Below are positions 1-7,566 of a stretch of DNA of 64,000 bases, piece by piece. A program made the position numbers and the translations under genes. Under the pieces are notes generated by a model that made no database searches, was not told the origin of the DNA, and saw only the letters and a list, made by a program, of their open reading frames with translations. The DNA lies in contig JALNXH010000003.1 of NCBI GenBank assembly GCA_023230455.1, positions 1-64,000 of the forward strand, read 5' to 3'. Each line of letters begins with the position of its first letter. The first letter of the stretch is position 1. The stretch is from Rhodocyclaceae bacterium. GTDB lineage: Bacteria > Pseudomonadota > Gammaproteobacteria > Burkholderiales > Rhodocyclaceae.

Positions 1-137
1 TCAGCGAGGACTTCGGCCTCGCCCGCGCCTATGCCCGTCTGCGCCCCCTGCGCATCGCCGACGGCCCCGACGAGGTCCACAACCGAACCATCGCCCGCCT
101 CGAATTGGCTAAGTACAAAACAACGAAGGCGCACTGA
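1..137 (+). CDS. Acyl-CoA dehydrogenase, C-terminal end only (cut by window edge)
   Basis: Reading the third frame from the window edge gives 44 codons before TGA at 135-137. The peptide contains LRIADGPDEVHNRTIARLEL, the typical C-terminal helix of acyl-CoA dehydrogenases: the R-ADGPDEVH segment lies near the FAD and substrate sites of the ACAD10/11-like and medium/long-chain types. The enzyme would oxidise an acyl-CoA to the 2-enoyl-CoA and pass electrons to ETF. Its 5' part lies outside the window, so substrate class cannot be judged. It runs in the same direction as the SDR gene 95 bp downstream and fits the acyl-CoA theme of the first 7 kb. Confidence 0.7.
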   Translation, partial: SEDFGLARAYARLRPLRIADGPDEVHNRTIARLELAKYKTTKAH

Positions 138-232
138 TCGAATTCATCCCCTATCAGCCAGCCCCCCGGCTAACCTCAGTTGCATGGGCATGTAGATGCC
201 GTTATTGCGACTTCACCAAGTGGAGATAAATT

Positions 233-1030
233 ATGAGTACAGGTAATGAGCGCGTTCCCAAACCTCTGAATGAGTGTGGAGTATTGATCACCGGGGGAAC
301 CTCGGGTGTAGGGCTTGCGACGGCCGTACAATTTGCTGCCGCAGGCGTTCGTCGGATCGCTTTGGTCGGCCGCAACGAAGAACGTGGGCAGAACGCGCGC
401 CAGAGCGTATTGGCCGCCCACCCCGAAACAGCCGTGGAGTTCATCGCGGGTGACATGAACGACCCGATACAGGTAACACGGGTGTGTGAAACTGCGCGTT
501 CGCGCATGGGTTCCATCGATGTTCTTGTGAATTCGACAGTAGGGCCGTTTGGTCCCTGCCTGTTTCACAACACACCGATGGAAGACATGCTGCCGATAGT
601 GGTTCAGCAGATGATGGCGCCAATTTATACGTGCCGAGCGGTTCTACCGTGGATGCGTGAGCAAGGTGGTGGTGCGATCATCAACATTGCATCTGACGCC
701 GGCAAGTTGGCAACTCCAGGCGAGGCTGTGATTGGAGCGGCGATGGCCGGCATCGTCATGTTTTCTCGGACGCTTGCGATGGAGGCAAAGCGCAATGGCG
801 TTCGTGTAAATGCACTGACGCCATCGATAATTACCGGTACCTTGACGAATACTGCGGTGATGTCTCAGCCCTTCGCAGCGAAGCTGTTCGATGGTGCCAT
901 GAAAGCGGCACACCTCGGCGTCTGTGTGCCCGATGACTTGGCTGCTTTGATCGTTTTTCTCGCCAGTCCGGAGGCTGGGCGAATTACCGGTCAAGCCATC
1001 AGTGTGAACGGCGGGATTTCGGCGGCGTAG
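233..1030 (+). CDS. SDR-family protein lacking the catalytic Tyr/Lys
   Basis: A 265-residue short-chain dehydrogenase/reductase of classical length. The N-terminal Rossmann motif TGGTSGVG (residues 20-27) is intact, so NAD(P) binding is plausible. The catalytic Ser is present at about residue 154 (NIASDAG). At the fixed spacing where YxxxK should stand the sequence reads VIGAAMAG, so Tyr is Ile167 and Lys is Met171. The NNAG motif is also altered (VNSTVG). The protein therefore should not catalyse normal SDR chemistry. It may be a non-catalytic partner of an active SDR, as recalled for BbsC in the BbsCD heterodimer of toluene degradation, or a binding/regulatory protein. The ORF is clean and full length, so it is not an obvious pseudogene. 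Confidence 0.85.
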   Translation: MSTGNERVPKPLNECGVLITGGTSGVGLATAVQFAAAGVRRIALVGRNEERGQNARQSVLAAHPETAVEFIAGDMNDPIQVTRVCETARSRMGSIDVLVNSTVGPFGPCLFHNTPMEDMLPIVVQQMMAPIYTCRAVLPWMREQGGGAIINIASDAGKLATPGEAVIGAAMAGIVMFSRTLAMEAKRNGVRVNALTPSIITGTLTNTAVMSQPFAAKLFDGAMKAAHLGVCVPDDLAALIVFLASPEAGRITGQAISVNGGISAA

Positions 1031-1085
1031 TTTCTCGTTGGTGCTGTAGCATCGTATGTAGTTACGCTGCTACAGCAGTACTGGA

Positions 1086-1127
1086 GCCAGCGAAAAAGCC
1101 ACCGAACTCGGTGGCTTTTTCGCTGGC
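1086..1127. terminator. Bidirectional rho-independent terminator
   Basis: A perfect 19-bp inverted repeat (arms 1086-1104 and 1109-1127) closes a 4-nt loop. An A5 run in the left arm and a T5 run in the right arm give a U-tract in either direction. It sits between the convergent SDR gene (ends 1030) and the acyl-CoA ligase gene (stop at 1133-1135) and can terminate both. Confidence 0.85.
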
Positions 1128-1132
1128 TATTA

Positions 1133-2779
1133 CTATTTGGACGACGGCGTCGCTTTAAGCTCGCCTTTTGTTATTAATTCAAGAAGTCTAAATTTCTGTA
1201 GCTTTCCAGTTTCCGTCCAAGGGAATTCTTTAGCGTAATACCAAAGTCTTGGCGTTTTGTACCCGGCGAGATGCATGCGGCAGTAGTCGTGTAGATCATT
1301 GGGTGTCGGCATGTCGCTCATCGATTTGGGGATAATGACCGCACCCACCTGTTCGCCCCAATGCTGGTCGGGTATTCCTACTACTGCCACGTTGGCGATT
1401 TTCGGATGTTCCAGCAAAAGGTTCTCGATCTCGCGCGGGTAGATATTTTCCCCTCCGCGTTTAATCATATCCTTTAGCCGACCGGTGATTTTGAGGTAGC
1501 CCCTCGCATCCATCGAACCTAGATCGCCAGATCGGAGCCATCCGTCAGCCCCTAGCGTCTTTGCGGTTTCTTCAGGCATATTGAAATAGCCAATCATCGT
1601 CTGATAGCCGCGCACACATATTTCTCCCGGTACGCCCAGAGGAAGAGTCTTTCCGCTTTCGGGGTCGGCAATCTTGACTTCAATCTGCGGCATCGGTTGG
1701 CCGATGGTCTCCGCCTTGTCTTCAACAGAGTCATCGGGATCGACCGCAGATATGACCCCCTGCATTTCCGTCTGCCCGAAGACATTGCAAATCGTACAAC
1801 CCAGTTCTGCTGATGTGCGTTTGATTAGCGATGCCTCGACTACGGCCGCACCGGAGACGATGTTAGTCAACGTCGCGATATCGTATTTATTTCTTTCTGG
1901 GAATGCCAGAACGGCTTCTATCATCGTAGGTACGAGCATCGAATACGTACCTCCCTCACTTTGCACCAGGTCGAGAAAGAGCTCGGGGCTCCATTCGGAA
2001 GCCAGAACCAACGTCGCATGGCGCATGACCGCGCCTACTCCGGCATGACCAAGACCGCCGATATGGAACATTGGCATTGGGTTTACAAACACGCCGCCCT
2101 TCTTTAGCCCCCCCCGTTCCTGGGTGAAGTTTGTGACGTTGATGATCCCCTTATGATTCAACCGGACGCCTTTCTGAGCGCCGGTGGTCCCAGAGGTGAA
2201 CATAATGATGCTGGGGTCGAGGGGCTTGATTTCCGGAAAGCTTCGGCGCTCAACCCCGAGCTTCATGAAATCGGAAAATCCGGAAAAGCAGATAACTTCG
2301 CGCAGACTCGGTAACTTCAGGCGGGCCTCGTTTGCCGTGGCGAGGGTGTTGTGGCCGCGATATTCTTCAATGACGAACAATCCGGCCGCCCCCGACTTGT
2401 CCAGAATATATTCAAGTTCCCTTGCCTTGTACGCCGGATTTACCGTAACCAATACGACTCCGGCGATCGCGCAACCAAACAGAAGCAACTCCCATTCGGG
2501 AATATTGTCCGCCCATACCGCAATTCGCTCACCCGGAGAAAATTTTGTGAGCAGCGCCGATGCGAGTTGTTCCGAGTCAGCGAGCAATTCGGCGTATGTC
2601 CATCTCCGGCGCTTGGTGGAGTCAGTCACGCCTGCGACTAATGCTAGGCGCTGCGGTGCCGCTGCGGCGGCATCCCGTAGCGCTTGGCCGAGGGTCCAGT
2701 CGAATAGCGGCCTTGACGTATCTGCGGGCCAATACGATTCTGTCAACTGTGCCTTGCGATATGCTTCCGATTTCTTCAC
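1133..2779 (-). CDS. Acyl-CoA synthetase (AMP-forming), FadD-like
   Basis: 548 residues, normal length for class I adenylate-forming ligases. These activate a carboxylic acid with ATP to acyl-AMP and then to acyl-CoA. Visible motifs are the P-loop IIMFTSGTTGAQKG, the adenine-binding FGQTE, the hinge region with WLRSGDLG and GRLKDMIKRGGENIYPREIE, and the C-terminal catalytic Lys in ETGKLQKF. It is closest in style to medium/long-chain or ring-acid CoA ligases; the substrate cannot be read from sequence. It is transcribed divergently from the TetR gene at 3365. Three palindromes in the 585-bp gap between them suggest TetR control. The CoA racemase-type enzyme and acyl-CoA dehydrogenase nearby suggest one catabolic pathway. 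Confidence 0.9.
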   Translation of the reverse strand: MKKSEAYRKAQLTESYWPADTSRPLFDWTLGQALRDAAAAAPQRLALVAGVTDSTKRRRWTYAELLADSEQLASALLTKFSPGERIAVWADNIPEWELLLFGCAIAGVVLVTVNPAYKARELEYILDKSGAAGLFVIEEYRGHNTLATANEARLKLPSLREVICFSGFSDFMKLGVERRSFPEIKPLDPSIIMFTSGTTGAQKGVRLNHKGIINVTNFTQERGGLKKGGVFVNPMPMFHIGGLGHAGVGAVMRHATLVLASEWSPELFLDLVQSEGGTYSMLVPTMIEAVLAFPERNKYDIATLTNIVSGAAVVEASLIKRTSAELGCTICNVFGQTEMQGVISAVDPDDSVEDKAETIGQPMPQIEVKIADPESGKTLPLGVPGEICVRGYQTMIGYFNMPEETAKTLGADGWLRSGDLGSMDARGYLKITGRLKDMIKRGGENIYPREIENLLLEHPKIANVAVVGIPDQHWGEQVGAVIIPKSMSDMPTPNDLHDYCRMHLAGYKTPRLWYYAKEFPWTETGKLQKFRLLELITKGELKATPSSK

Positions 2780-2840
2780 TTTAGTCCGCCTTTCAAGGGT
2801 GCCGCGCCGCCACCGATCTATCTGCGCGCCTACGAGACGT

Positions 2841-2874
2841 CCTACAGTTGAAGCACCAAGCGTTCAACTGTAGG
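2841..2874. promoter_or_regulatory. 12-bp perfect inverted repeat upstream of acyl-CoA ligase
   Basis: CCTACAGTTGAA (2841-2852) and its exact reverse complement (2863-2874) flank a 10-nt spacer. It lies about 62 bp upstream of the ligase start at 2779. It could be a leader hairpin in the ligase mRNA or a wide-spaced operator. It does not share its half-site with the two TAATG-N7-CATTA palindromes in the same region. Confidence 0.5.
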
Positions 2875-2939
2875 ATGCGCTGGCGATGCGCCTGTGAAAA
2901 GAACCCTTGCGGGTATCGACGGATAGAAGCGATAGCTGA

Positions 2940-2958
2940 GTAATGTATAGTACATTAC
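2940..2958. promoter_or_regulatory. Operator-like palindrome, TAATG-N7-CATTA type (site 1)
   Basis: GTAATGTA-TAG-TACATTAC is a perfect palindrome with 8-bp arms. Written as half-sites it is TAATG-N7-CATTA, the same half-sites and spacing as site 2 at 3198-3218. It lies in the divergent region between the acyl-CoA ligase (start 2779) and the TetR gene (start 3365). Probable binding site of that regulator. Confidence 0.55.
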
Positions 2959-3197
2959 GATACGTGCCTTTACGGTTTTATGCAAGCAATGGGCTGACTG
3001 ACTGTTGCAGGTCGTTAATCTAAAAATCTTCCAGCTAGGGCTTGCCTGTCTCTGGCCGCGAATGCCTACAAACGCATCACCAGCTGCAACCTTCCTTCTG
3101 TCTCCATGAGGCACCGAAAGAAACAGAAAGCCACACAAACCAATCCCTTGTGAACGGCCCCCTCGCAATTCTTTGATCGTGAACAGCTATTCTATCA

Positions 3198-3218
3198 ATT
3201 AATGACTTTGGCATTAAT
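3198..3218. promoter_or_regulatory. Operator-like palindrome, TAATG-N7-CATTA type (site 2)
   Basis: ATTAATG (3198-3204), a 7-nt spacer, and CATTAAT (3212-3218) form a perfect palindrome. It shares TAATG-N7-CATTA with site 1 about 255 bp away and lies 147 bp upstream of the TetR start. Two copies with identical half-sites and spacing in one intergenic region support a real operator pair. Apart from the palindromes, the 2780-3364 gap shows no convincing gene. Confidence 0.5.
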
Positions 3219-3364
3219 GTGGTTGCCCTGGGGAGGCGCCAATTGCCTCGGTGTAGAATGGCATCCAGATGGGACTTCCTGCCGCGGGTTCTCCGCAAAG
3301 TACCTATGTGTTCAATTTTTCAATATGGCGCATTACGGCCGATGACGTCAATGGGCACCCTTCG

Positions 3365-4060
3365 ATGAAGACGGCGATACGTAAGACACGCAAGACAAAT
3401 TCCCGTCTTCCGCCCGATCAGCGGATGGCCGATATCATGGTTGCAGCGCGGGCTGTTTTTGCGGAAAAAGGTCACGAGAATACGTTGATGTCCGACATCG
3501 CCCAGCGAGCGGGTATCGTTGAAGGAACGTTGTATCGCTTTTTCGAGACCCGACAGGAGTTGCTCATCCGGGTCGCTGAAGATTGGTTTCATGAGCAGTT
3601 GGTGAGCGACTCCGGGCTTGCATCGATCCGCGGTACATGGAATAAGCTGAGGCATCTAGTCTGGCGCTCACTGTCAATCATCCGCCAGAACCCCGCGCTG
3701 AGCCGCTTCGTCCTTACCGAAATTCGCCCCAATCCAAACTACCGCAGCACCAAATTATTCGAACTGAACCGTCGTTTTACGGCCGAAATCAGTAGTCTTT
3801 GCGAAAAAGCGATTACTAGCGGAGAGTTTCGTGACGATGTCTCCGCCCATATGTTGCGGGACATGATTTTCGGCAGCATAGAGCACCGCACATGGGCATT
3901 TCTTCGCGGGGAGGGGGATTTCTCGATAGACGAAGTCGCCGATGGAATAGCGAACGTCATATATCGTGGCATGCTTGCCCAGCCTACTCACGAAGCAGGT
4001 GATCTCAGTCGGGTTGTAAAGCGCCTGGAGAAGGTGGCGGAGAAACTCGAGCGGCGGTAG
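3365..4060 (+). CDS. TetR/AcrR-family transcriptional regulator
   Basis: 231 residues. The N-terminal helix-turn-helix is clear: ARAVFAEKGHENTLMSDIAQ followed by RAGIVEGTLYRFFETRQELL, the standard TetR_N layout. The C-terminal ligand-binding domain is divergent, as usual. An upstream in-frame ATG at 3269 would add 32 residues with no domain match, so ATG at 3365 just before the basic MKTAIRKTRKT start is preferred. No strong ribosome site is seen for either. It is divergent from the acyl-CoA ligase and likely represses it through the TAATG-N7-CATTA palindromes, with an acyl-CoA as the probable inducer (inference). Confidence 0.85.
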   Translation: MKTAIRKTRKTNSRLPPDQRMADIMVAARAVFAEKGHENTLMSDIAQRAGIVEGTLYRFFETRQELLIRVAEDWFHEQLVSDSGLASIRGTWNKLRHLVWRSLSIIRQNPALSRFVLTEIRPNPNYRSTKLFELNRRFTAEISSLCEKAITSGEFRDDVSAHMLRDMIFGSIEHRTWAFLRGEGDFSIDEVADGIANVIYRGMLAQPTHEAGDLSRVVKRLEKVAEKLERR

Positions 4061-4152
4061 TCGCTCGCGTAAATTTGGCTGACTCCAATCGCCCTGCCTG
4101 ATCGGCGATATTTTGCGGATATTCTGAACGGGTGCTTCGCGTACTCGGGCAT
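4061..4152 (-). pseudogene. Possible 5' stub of a lost gene (minus strand)
   Basis: On the minus strand GGGAAGGG precedes an ATG (4150-4152) by 8 nt, and translation gives MPEYAKHPFRISAKYRRSG and onward, running into the antisense of the TetR gene end. A good ribosome site and start without a full gene looks like the beginning of a gene that was cut off. The product is not recognised. It lies just downstream of the 3' fragment at 4194-4379, as two neighbouring genes of an old operon would. Low confidence. Confidence 0.25.
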
Positions 4153-4193
4153 GGTGGTGTCCCTTCCCGTAATTTGCCTGTATTCGAGGCGAT

Positions 4194-4379
4194 TCAATCC
4201 CCGGCTTGTGTTTTCTGCTGGGCTGGCAGCACGCCAGCATAGCTGACCGGAGTGGCGTTGCCGGACGCCATTTTCTGATTTGACGACCACAGATCGAATG
4301 CGCCAATCAGCGTCGCTCCGTCCGCATGCTGCGCCACGTGGTGCCATGCGGCAGATCCGGTGCTAAATCGATCGATACG
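4194..4379 (-). pseudogene. Possible 3' fragment of a lost gene (minus strand)
   Basis: An open frame without a proper start codes for about 61 residues ending in TGA (4194-4196). It includes WHHVAQHADGATLIGAFDLW and a low-charge tail ending QQKTQAGD. The composition looks protein-like rather than random, but I do not recognise the family. It begins exactly where the sequence turns AT-rich (about 4380). With the stub at 4061-4152 it suggests the remains of an operon junction left after a rearrangement. Confidence 0.3.
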
Positions 4380-4751
4380 TCACAAAAGTGATGAGATCAA
4401 CCAATTTAGTGTTGATTAATTATTCTTTTTTGGCGGGCGGTATCCAACCTATTTATGCAAATACTCATTTATATTTTCTGTAGTTAGTATTTATTTATAT
4501 GATAAATATAGATATTTATGGTAGGCGCGGACGCAAGGCAATGCAGCATGAGTCACCTTCTTATTAATGAGTTAAACTTCAAAAACTCTTTGAAAATGCA
4601 TCCTGGAATGGGATCAACGTGCTGTGAACTCGCAGCAAACGGGATGTGGGGAAGGCTGGCCGTGGCTGCCGTGATTGATTTCAAATGGAATGGATTCGGC
4701 ACCAAAGCAGCTGTTTGATTTATATAAACTTAATTGTTTGGGAGTCGTTAA
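4380..4751. other. AT-rich non-coding stretch upstream of the CoA racemase gene
   Basis: About 370 bp without a credible gene. Positions 4380-4520 are strikingly AT-rich against GC-rich surroundings, with repeated TATTTAT-like words near 4470-4520. It probably contains the promoter of the gene starting at 4752, which has a GGGAG ribosome site at 4740-4744. The small open frame at 4518-4718 has no recognisable features and no ribosome site. No transposase remnant or terminal repeats were found. Confidence 0.4.
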
Positions 4752-5894
4752 ATGGGTCCGCTTGCGGGGCTTCGCGTTATCGAAATGGCCGGAATCGGTC
4801 CGGCACCGTTTTGTGGAATGCTGCTGGCCGATATGGGCGCAGAGGTGCTACGGATTGATCGGCTTGTCGAGTCCGATATTGGTATTCCAGTGCCGCCGAA
4901 GTTTGATCTGTTAAGCCGGAACAAGCGTTCGGCCGCCGTGGACATCAAGTCTCCCGAGGGGAAAAAAACGCTGTTGCGGCTCATCGAACAGGCCGATGTG
5001 TTGTTCGAGGGATTCAGACCGGGCGTCATGGAGCGGCTTGGTTATGGCCCGCAGGAATGTTTGCGCCTGAATCCGCGGCTGGTGTATGGCCGCATGACCG
5101 GCTGGGGGCAGGATGGCCCCCTCAGCCATGCCGCTTCCCACGACCTGAATTACATTGCGTTGACCGGGGTGTTGAATGCCATCGGACGCAAGGGAGATCC
5201 TCCGTCTATTCCCCTGAATCTGATTGGGGACTTCGGCGGCGGCTCGCTCTATCTAGCGATGGGAATGCTTGCGGCGGTGTTGTCTGCGCGGACTACCGGT
5301 GTAGGGCAGGTCGTTGACGCCGCAATCCTCGATGGAGCGGCGAGTCTGATGTCGTTGATCTACAGTTATCGGCAAATGGGTGACTGGTCGATGGAGCGTG
5401 GCACAAACATTACTGACAGCGGCTCACCGTTTTACGACGTTTATGAAACTCGGGACGGGTTGTACGTTTCAGTTGCCCCCGTGGAAAAGAAGTTCTATCT
5501 GGAAATGCTTGAGCGAATCGGGTTGGCCAACGCGGATCTGCCGCCGCAGAGCGACCGTAAAGGCTGGGCGATCATTCGTGCGCGATTGCAATCGGTCTTC
5601 AGGAGTCGTACGCGTGATGAATGGTGCACGATACTCGAGGGTACGGACGCATGTTTCGCACCTGTTCTCGATATGGATGAGTGCGTCAAACATCCGCACA
5701 ACGTTGCCCGCAAGACCTATGTGGAAATCGATGGTGTGGTTAATCCCGCGCCTGCGCCCCGATTCAGCGCAACCCCGTCCGAATTGCGTAAGGCGCCGCC
5801 GGCGGTTGGAGAGGATACGGAAGCCGCATTGGTCGATTGGGGGTTTACGCAAAGCGAAATAGCCGCGTTGAAAGTACATTCGGCTATTCGCTGA
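4752..5894 (+). CDS. CaiB/BaiF-family CoA transferase, alpha-methylacyl-CoA racemase type
   Basis: 380 residues, close to the roughly 360-380 of AMACR/MCR enzymes. These interconvert (R)- and (S)-2-methylacyl-CoA by 1,1-proton transfer, needed for beta-oxidation of branched or sterol-type side chains. The N-terminus GLRVIEMAGIGPAPFCGMLL is characteristic. The catalytic bases of the family are present: His130 in SHAASHDLNY and Asp160 in NLIGDFGGGS. In transferase members an Asp attacks the acyl-CoA; here the His/Asp pair favours the racemase group. GGGAG precedes ATG. The gene stands alone after an AT-rich gap and is followed 120 bp later by the phosphatase gene. Confidence 0.85.
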   Translation: MGPLAGLRVIEMAGIGPAPFCGMLLADMGAEVLRIDRLVESDIGIPVPPKFDLLSRNKRSAAVDIKSPEGKKTLLRLIEQADVLFEGFRPGVMERLGYGPQECLRLNPRLVYGRMTGWGQDGPLSHAASHDLNYIALTGVLNAIGRKGDPPSIPLNLIGDFGGGSLYLAMGMLAAVLSARTTGVGQVVDAAILDGAASLMSLIYSYRQMGDWSMERGTNITDSGSPFYDVYETRDGLYVSVAPVEKKFYLEMLERIGLANADLPPQSDRKGWAIIRARLQSVFRSRTRDEWCTILEGTDACFAPVLDMDECVKHPHNVARKTYVEIDGVVNPAPAPRFSATPSELRKAPPAVGEDTEAALVDWGFTQSEIAALKVHSAIR

Positions 5895-6014
5895 ACGTTG
5901 TGGATAGGGCAGAGATCTGCCCCATTCCGTATCCCGCGACTTCAATACGCGCATAGCAATGTGATGTGTCGCTTGGAGCGATGCATCAGTCGAAGCCATA
6001 AGGGGGCTGCGTTG

Positions 6015-6800
6015 ATGGCAATATCATCCTTTACTCTCGACGGTGCGCCGAATTTTCGTGACCTTGGGGGATATTGTGGCGCCGACGACCGCTATGTGCG
6101 CCGGGGAAGGCTGTTTCGCTCCGATGCGTTGGCACGGCTGACGGACTCCGATTTGTCTGACCTTGCACCCCTGAATATCGGATTAATCCTGGATTTACGG
6201 GATACAGGCGAGCGTGCTCGCGATCCAAACCGATGGCCGCATGACAAGCCGGTCGAGGTCGTCACGGTAGAAAACTTCGAGGAACTTGCGGCCGTTCGTT
6301 CCACCGGGTTGAGGGAGAGAATAGCCAGTCCGACTTTTGATGCGGTGGCTGCGCATCGATTGATGCTGCGCGCCTACGCTGCAATGCCGAAATCGTTTTC
6401 CGGAGTGCTTACCGAGATTTTTCGGCGTCAGGTCGAACCATCGCCTCCGGTCACCTTGGTGCACTGTGCCGCCGGTAAGGATCGCACCGGGTTCGTCTGC
6501 GCAATGATTCTGCTTGCTTTGGGGGTTTCGCGCGCCGACGTTTTTGAAGACTATCTGCTAAGTCGCAAGCGACGGCTGCCGCAAGATCTTCTACGTATGC
6601 TGCTGGGCAGCGAATTCGAGATGCTGGCTCCGTCGACCATCGCGGCATCACTGGTGATGACCGACGTGCATGAAGACTACCTTGCCAGCGCACTGCGAAG
6701 TATCGAGCAGGATTACGGTAGCGTGGATGCCTATCTCCAGCAAGCCTGCACTCTCGATCCGGAGCGGAAAAATAATTTCCGCTTGCGGCTGTTGGAGTAA
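6015..6800 (+). CDS. Tyrosine-phosphatase-like protein (atypical PTP, MptpB/LipA type)
   Basis: 261 residues. The signature HCAAGKDRTGF places the nucleophile at Cys151 and the phosphate-binding Arg at 157 (CX5R). The extra Lys-Asp in the loop is typical of bacterial MptpB-like PTPs acting on phosphotyrosine/phosphoserine or phosphoinositides. The N-terminal NFRDLGGY and RRGRLFRSDAL are standard for this family. An in-frame upstream start at 5898 exists, but ATG at 6015 has AAGGGGG 8-10 nt upstream and matches the usual N-terminus. No signal peptide is seen, so it is probably cytoplasmic. The substrate is unknown. It follows the CoA racemase gene in the same direction. Confidence 0.85.
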   Translation: MAISSFTLDGAPNFRDLGGYCGADDRYVRRGRLFRSDALARLTDSDLSDLAPLNIGLILDLRDTGERARDPNRWPHDKPVEVVTVENFEELAAVRSTGLRERIASPTFDAVAAHRLMLRAYAAMPKSFSGVLTEIFRRQVEPSPPVTLVHCAAGKDRTGFVCAMILLALGVSRADVFEDYLLSRKRRLPQDLLRMLLGSEFEMLAPSTIAASLVMTDVHEDYLASALRSIEQDYGSVDAYLQQACTLDPERKNNFRLRLLE

Positions 6801-6900
6801 TCCGTATCGGCGGAGTTGAGAGGGCGATGCCAATGTTTTGAGGGGGCTGGCGGAATTTTCAGCCGCCGAATTACGGGTTGCTCTCCCTTTGGGCGTGGAC

Positions 6901-6916
6901 TAGACTGTCCAGTCTA
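6901..6916. promoter_or_regulatory. TetR operator-like palindrome upstream of RND operon
   Basis: TAGACT-GTCC-AGTCTA is a perfect palindrome with 6-bp arms, 23 bp before the start of the TetR gene at 6939. It overlaps a second repeat, GGAC-TAGACT-GTCC. Position and form fit an autoregulatory operator of the TetR gene and the efflux operon. Confidence 0.55.
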
Positions 6917-6938
6917 ATTTATAGACGTCCATAACCCT

Positions 6939-7553
6939 ATGCCTATGAAGAGCGAGGTGTTGCCGGCTCCGTTGCGCTGTCGTGAAAGAATTCTTTCCGC
7001 GGCGCTTGATTCGCTTGTCGATGAAGGCTACCGCTCCAGCATGGATCGGATTGCTGCCCGTGCCGGTGTTGCGAAGCAGACGCTCTATAACCACTTCCCG
7101 AGCAAGGAAGCCCTCTACGCTGAAGTGGGGCATGCTTTCGCCGAGTCGATTCTGGAGGGGCTTGACGATCCCAGCGACGACCTTCGGGCGGCACTCATCC
7201 GCTTTGGCAACAATTTGCGCGCAGCCGTATTGAATGAGCGGGCGCTCGCGTTTTTTCGCGCCGTCCTTGCCGAGGGGGAGCGGATGCCGACGTTGCATTG
7301 CATCGTGCGTCAGCATTCTGCGGCACAACTCGACCATCGCATCGGCGACTTGATATCCGCTGCGATCAAGCAGGGCCTTCTCCGCCCGATCCCTATCCCG
7401 TTCGCACTCGATATGCTGTATGCCATGCTGGTCGACCGTGATCGGGTCAAGCTCATGATCGGCGAGAGGCCGCTGTCCGCGAAGGCGGAAAAGCAGCGTG
7501 TCAATCAGATCGTCGATTGTTTCCTTTCAGCATTTCAATCCCATCACGCCTGA
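6939..7553 (+). CDS. TetR/AcrR-family regulator of the RND efflux operon
   Basis: 204 residues. HTH: RERILSAALDSLVDEGYRSS then MDRIAARAGVAKQTLYNHFP, a good TetR_N match. The C-terminal half resembles the AcrR-like dimerisation/ligand domain. Two ATG codons lie at 6939 and 6945; the first is used here. It ends 13 bp before the adaptor gene in the same direction, so it is probably co-transcribed with and controls the pump, the usual AcrR/TtgR-like arrangement. The palindrome at 6901-6916 is the likely operator. The ligand cannot be predicted. Confidence 0.88.
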   Translation: MPMKSEVLPAPLRCRERILSAALDSLVDEGYRSSMDRIAARAGVAKQTLYNHFPSKEALYAEVGHAFAESILEGLDDPSDDLRAALIRFGNNLRAAVLNERALAFFRAVLAEGERMPTLHCIVRQHSAAQLDHRIGDLISAAIKQGLLRPIPIPFALDMLYAMLVDRDRVKLMIGERPLSAKAEKQRVNQIVDCFLSAFQSHHA

Positions 7554-7566
7554 ACCGGACGAGATC

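Noticed and set aside
4518..4718. 66-codon open frame in the AT-rich region
   Set aside because: No ribosome site, no recognisable features and a composition unlike nearby genes.
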